In this document: positions 61,109 to 64,000 of the stretch, in pieces | How the letters are laid out: every line of letters begins with the position of its first letter | Position numbering within the stretch: the stretch's first letter is position 1 | DNA from: Synechococcus sp. MVIR-18-1 | GTDB taxonomy: Bacteria > Cyanobacteriota > Cyanobacteriia > PCC-6307 > Cyanobiaceae | NCBI RefSeq assembly: GCF_014279835.1 | Contig: NZ_CP047942.1 | Coordinates: 558,001 to 622,000, forward strand | Direction: 5' to 3' | Length of the DNA stretch: 64,000 bases | Position numbers and translations under genes: made by a program | Notes under the pieces: generated by a model | Told to the model about the DNA's origin: nothing | What the model saw: only the letters and a program-made list of their open reading frames with translations | Database searches by the model: none

Positions 61109-61378
61109 TTATTCGTCTGCTTCGTGGTCCGATACGTAGAAGGGCTCACTGATGCCTGGTTCTTCGTTGTCTAATACAAAAGCACGTATCAAGTCGTCGC
61201 TTTTGAAGGCCAAAAGCCCCCGCTCAGGATCAACTGATTCCATCTCGGGATGGTTGTTGACGAGAAGCCTATGGTCTTTCCAGCTTTTTCTAAGGCGAAT
61301 CGCTTTTTCCGATAGATGCACGAGCAAAGCAAGGTTGCCGAGCACAAGACCAAGACATACCAATGCCTGCATACACAT
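61109..61378 (-). CDS. Small membrane protein downstream of a Fur-type box
   Basis: An 89-residue protein with one N-terminal hydrophobic helix (QALVCLGLVLGNLALLVHLS) followed by a basic stretch and an acidic tail. ATG 61378 or 61372. A perfect 7-1-7 palindrome of Fur-box type lies 25 nt upstream, so it could respond to iron or another metal. No family recognised. Confidence 0.6.
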   Translation of the reverse strand: MCMQALVCLGLVLGNLALLVHLSEKAIRLRKSWKDHRLLVNNHPEMESVDPERGLLAFKSDDLIRAFVLDNEEPGISEPFYVSDHEADE

Positions 61379-61710
61379 CCAAGCCTCTTGGTAAAGCCTA
61401 GCCGAGAATGATTCTCGTTCTTGATCTCGTCTTGTTGGGCGACGGGGCCTTGTCTTGCTGTCGCATCAGTTCATGGCGAGTTTCTGTTTCTGCCTTGTTT
61501 GGGGTCTGTCCACGAGAACGTAGGCCAACGTCTTAGCGCTGTGTTGCTCGCCATTGTTGGATAGGTTTTGAAACTTGTTGCTTGAATCGCTCTCGCTAAG
61601 GATGCGATTGCTTGGCATTGATGTTGTGTCTTTGTTGATCCTTCCTCGGCTGGATTGTGCTCTCATTTTTTGGCTCCATGGCTACGTTTTGAGTAGACGC
61701 TTTCTTGGCC
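61379..61710. other. Intergenic region holding the Fur-like box
   Basis: Apart from the palindrome at 61403-61417 nothing coding is convincing. The right part should hold the promoter for the DUF4079 gene. Confidence 0.4.
61403..61417. promoter_or_regulatory. Fur-family-like operator
   Basis: A perfect 15-nt 7-1-7 palindrome, CGAGAATGATTCTCG, close to the Fur/Zur/PerR consensus TGATAATnATTATCA. It lies 25 nt upstream of the minus-strand gene at 61378 and about 300 nt before the plus-strand DUF4079 gene. Confidence 0.5.
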
Positions 61711-62421
61711 ATGGCCGGCGTGGATTGGTTGTGGATCCTGCATCCTTTTCTTGCAGTGGTGTTGATTTATCCACTGATTGGGGTGGTGGTGCGTTTGGCA
61801 GTGCAGACGCGTGCACGCCGGCTCCAGAAACAAAAGCTCCCCGTCACGGTGGGGCGTGATCACAGCGATCTGGGTCGTTGGCTTGCAGCAGCGGTGGTGG
61901 TGGTGGTTTTGATTGCGCTCTCAGTGGTGATTGGCACGAAGGCTCCACTGGTGCAGTTCGAAGGGGGGCTTGCGCGTGCGATCCAGTTGTTGCTTGTGTT
62001 GTTTGGAACGATTGTTAGCCTGCTCGCCCTTTGGCGGTGCAAGAGACCCGTGTTGAGGTTGGCTTTTTCTCTCATCACTTGGGCTGGAGTTCTGGGGCTT
62101 GGCGCCCAACCGGAGGTATGGCGGCTTTCCGATAACCCTTTTACGCCTGCGTTTTGGCAGTCCCATTACTGGGCTGGCGTTGGGGTGACGGGCTTGATGT
62201 TGTTTTCCCTTGGTGCTCGCGCCGAGATCCTGCGTGACATCCGGGTTCGCCGTTTGCATGTCACGGCCAATGTGCTTGCGGCCTTGCTGTTTTTGACGCA
62301 AGGCCTCACGGGTACCCGCGACCTGCTGGAGATTCCCCTCAGTTGGCAGAAATCCACGATCTATGCCTGTGACTTCAATGCCAAAACTTGTCCTTCTCGC
62401 GATCCCAATGCGCAGTCCTGA
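61711..62421 (+). CDS. DUF4079 integral membrane protein (copy 2)
   Basis: A 236-residue paralogue of the gene at 24806, with the same blocks: LHPFLAVVLIYPLIGVVVRL, GRWLAAAVVVVVLIALSVV, WQSHYWAGVGVTGLMLFSLG, RRLHVTANVLAALLFLTQGL and TGTRDLL. The C-terminus is 25 residues longer, with two Cys near the end (YACDFNAKTCPSRD). Function unknown. ATG 61711 was chosen over TTG 61705. It lies 43 nt before the hydrolase gene. Confidence 0.85.
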   Translation: MAGVDWLWILHPFLAVVLIYPLIGVVVRLAVQTRARRLQKQKLPVTVGRDHSDLGRWLAAAVVVVVLIALSVVIGTKAPLVQFEGGLARAIQLLLVLFGTIVSLLALWRCKRPVLRLAFSLITWAGVLGLGAQPEVWRLSDNPFTPAFWQSHYWAGVGVTGLMLFSLGARAEILRDIRVRRLHVTANVLAALLFLTQGLTGTRDLLEIPLSWQKSTIYACDFNAKTCPSRDPNAQS

Positions 62422-62463
62422 CTGACCCCTTTGGCTAAAGAGAGAGGGTTGTGGCTTCAACCT

Positions 62464-63363
62464 ATGGATTCTTCAGCGTTGAAGACACTGTTTTTGCAAC
62501 GTGTGAGCTTGGGGGGAAATGAGCTTGAGGCGATGTCGCAAGCTTTTTCTGCTCTCTATCGAAGCTTTCAGACCGATGTTGTAACGCGTGTTTGTTGTTC
62601 TCCTGTTGATGGCACGATTTATACATGGATTGATCCTCCCTCGGGCCGTAGCGAGCATGTGAGTTTGTTTTTCCATGGTGGCGGCTACACCATGGGATCG
62701 ACAGATGATCACTTGCAACTGATTGCTTCACTTGTTGAAGGCTCTGGCATCAGTGTTTTGGGTGTTGATTATCGTTTGTGCCCGGATGATTGTTTTCCTG
62801 CACCACTTGATGATGCAGAAGAGGCTTATCGCTGGTTGTTAGCGCAGGGCTATCGATCTGAGGTTATTGCTGTGGCGGGAATTTCTGCTGGTGCAACATT
62901 AGTGACGCAATTGCTGCATCGCTGTCAGAGCAAGGGCTTGTCGATGCCTTCGCTGGCATTGGTGATGGCAGGGGTCATGGACTTCAGCTACGGGAGAGAG
63001 TCTGTTGCTTTTAATGCCAGTGATGATCTTGTGTCGTTGCAGCGACTCGAGGCTGTCTCTTCCCATTATCTTCCGGGTGATGGTTCCTATGATTCCCGAG
63101 ATCTTTTTTGCATGCAGCAGGATTACGTGTCCTATCCCCGTACTTTGTTCCAGGTTGGTGATCGTGAAGTGCTGCTCAGTGATGCCATCGCTTGTTTCTC
63201 AACGTTGAAAACAGCAGGGCATGATGTGGCTTTGCATGTTGTGCCTGGAATGATTCATTGCGGGCAGCTCTTTGCACGTGACTTTTTACCTGGCCAACGC
63301 GCTACGGCTGATGCAGCCCTGTTCCTCCGCGAAGGATTCGCTGCCCTTAACGCACCTCAGTGA
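62464..63363 (+). CDS. Alpha/beta hydrolase, hormone-sensitive-lipase type
   Basis: A 299-residue esterase-like protein. It has the oxyanion-hole motif HGGGYTMGS, the nucleophile elbow GISAGATL (GxSxG), the acid near VGDREVLLSD and the catalytic His in VVPGMIHCGQ. It lacks a signal peptide. The substrate is not predictable. ATG 62464 is better than TTG 62431. It follows the DUF4079 gene and converges with the membrane protein at 63357. Confidence 0.87.
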   Translation: MDSSALKTLFLQRVSLGGNELEAMSQAFSALYRSFQTDVVTRVCCSPVDGTIYTWIDPPSGRSEHVSLFFHGGGYTMGSTDDHLQLIASLVEGSGISVLGVDYRLCPDDCFPAPLDDAEEAYRWLLAQGYRSEVIAVAGISAGATLVTQLLHRCQSKGLSMPSLALVMAGVMDFSYGRESVAFNASDDLVSLQRLEAVSSHYLPGDGSYDSRDLFCMQQDYVSYPRTLFQVGDREVLLSDAIACFSTLKTAGHDVALHVVPGMIHCGQLFARDFLPGQRATADAALFLREGFAALNAPQ

Positions 63364-64000
63364 GTGGCATGGGTGAGAGCAAGAAGCAAAAGACTGGTCA
63401 TTAATATGCTTCCAGCTACAAACCAACCAAGGCGCGTGCGATTCACGGCAGGAATTTCTTCTCGGAAGACGGCCATGAGCAGTCCCCCTCCTAGATATGC
63501 CGTGGCGATGGCGAGATGGAGATCGTCCAGTGGGTGGAAGAGTGCTGCGTGCAATAGGCCCAGGATTAGGGCTGCCGTTCCTACCCAGCGCAGGCGTGTG
63601 CGAAAGATTGCGGGATGCCGGGCGGCCATGGTCTGATCGGCCAGAAGGACATGGGCGCTGATGGCGATGGTGAACAAGATTCCATAGGCCAACCCGGTGC
63701 TGATCAGGGATGGAAGGGAATAGGCATAGAGGTAGCTGATCGCCGCAAAATGAAGAGTGTGCAGTGATCCCGCAATCCTTCCAGCCTGTCGCTCATGGCT
63801 GGCGAGCACGTCAATGCTGTACGTCACCATGATTCCAGCCAGGGCGATCAGAAATAGCAACGCCTCTGTGATGGGAGTAGGGGCGAAGGTTTCCATCCCA
63901 GGGGCTTTGGATAAGGCTTGTCCATGGCTGGCAAGTTCTGGCAGTAAATGCACAAATACGTAGGCGATTCCCGCCCCACCTCCAAAGGAGGCCCAGCGCA
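63357..64000 (-). CDS. Membrane protein, cut by the window edge
   Basis: The frame stays open to the right edge (GGGAGIAYVFVHLLPELASH in front of the GTG at 63953), so the N-terminus is outside the window. At least 198 residues with about six hydrophobic helices follow: ITEALLFLIALAGIMVTYSI, a second near residue 68, then four more. The family is not recognised with confidence. Its end overlaps the hydrolase stop by 7 nt. Confidence 0.72.
   Translation of the reverse strand, partial: RWASFGGGAGIAYVFVHLLPELASHGQALSKAPGMETFAPTPITEALLFLIALAGIMVTYSIDVLASHERQAGRIAGSLHTLHFAAISYLYAYSLPSLISTGLAYGILFTIAISAHVLLADQTMAARHPAIFRTRLRWVGTAALILGLLHAALFHPLDDLHLAIATAYLGGGLLMAVFREEIPAVNRTRLGWFVAGSILMTSLLLLALTHATH

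Overview
The window looks like the chromosome of a marine unicellular picocyanobacterium of the Synechococcus group. It carries a photosystem I gene (psaE), a high-light-inducible protein gene, the cyanobacterium-specific nitrogen co-regulator pair pipX-pipY, lrtA-type ribosome hibernation factor, sepF, a cobalamin gene, DUF1823 and DUF4079 proteins, and very tight gene packing with many 1-8 nt overlaps. Several genes start with TTG or GTG. No rRNA, CRISPR array, insertion sequence or complete prophage is visible. The right edge cuts a membrane-protein gene.

Layout. 158-5052: mutM, psaE, a conserved hypothetical, recQ and a LysM cell-wall protein. 5147-12899: a carbohydrate/glycerol block with an aldehyde dehydrogenase, a trehalose-synthase-like GH13 enzyme, glpD-glpK and a neopullulanase-like GH13 enzyme. 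12928-17121: an AT-richer regulatory block with two tandem truncated LysR-like proteins and an overlapping sensor kinase/response regulator pair with an inverted repeat upstream. 17430-18742: tRNA-Thr, tRNA-Tyr, aroQ-miaE. 18779-23306: an accessory stretch of small and orphan genes, including a shortened Nif11-like leader, a Coq4-like protein, an MIF-type tautomerase, an Hli gene missed by length cut-offs, and a LuxR-type regulator whose receiver lacks the phosphorylatable Asp. 23415-29585: mtnD, cobI-DUF4079, a cellulose-synthase-like glycosyltransferase, a dihydrouridine synthase, DUF1823 and an L,D-transpeptidase. 29719-34488: der-cbiQ-pipX-pipY-sepF-proC in one direction. 34496-39216: glycosyltransferase, MFS permease, recO, deoC and lrtA on the minus strand. 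39228-46890: lipB, acyl-ACP synthetase, YlqD, pdhC, a KimA-like transporter and queA on the plus strand. 46983-50946: cysK and two transsulfuration PLP enzymes. 51006-54559: an SbmA-like ABC transporter and orphan small genes. 54745-60209: rpsD, yidD, a glutaredoxin-like gene, murE, a Ca2+/H+ antiporter and a cystine-lyase-like enzyme. 60723-64000: small orphans, a second DUF4079 gene, an alpha/beta hydrolase and a partial membrane protein.

How genes work together. LipB supplies octanoyl groups for the lipoyl domain of PdhC three genes downstream. PdhC and acyl-ACP synthetase connect to fatty-acid metabolism. CysK and the two PLP lyase/synthase genes form a sulfur amino-acid block. PipX-PipY sit in a housekeeping operon with cell division (SepF) and proline synthesis (ProC). 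The GH13/glpD/glpK block could feed glycerol released from a glucoside into glycolysis. No single unmistakable new system was found. The most unusual items are a DeoC homologue without its Schiff-base lysine, the tandem mini-LysR pair beside a two-component system, the shortened Nif11-like leader, and a Coq4-like protein in an organism type that does not make ubiquinone.
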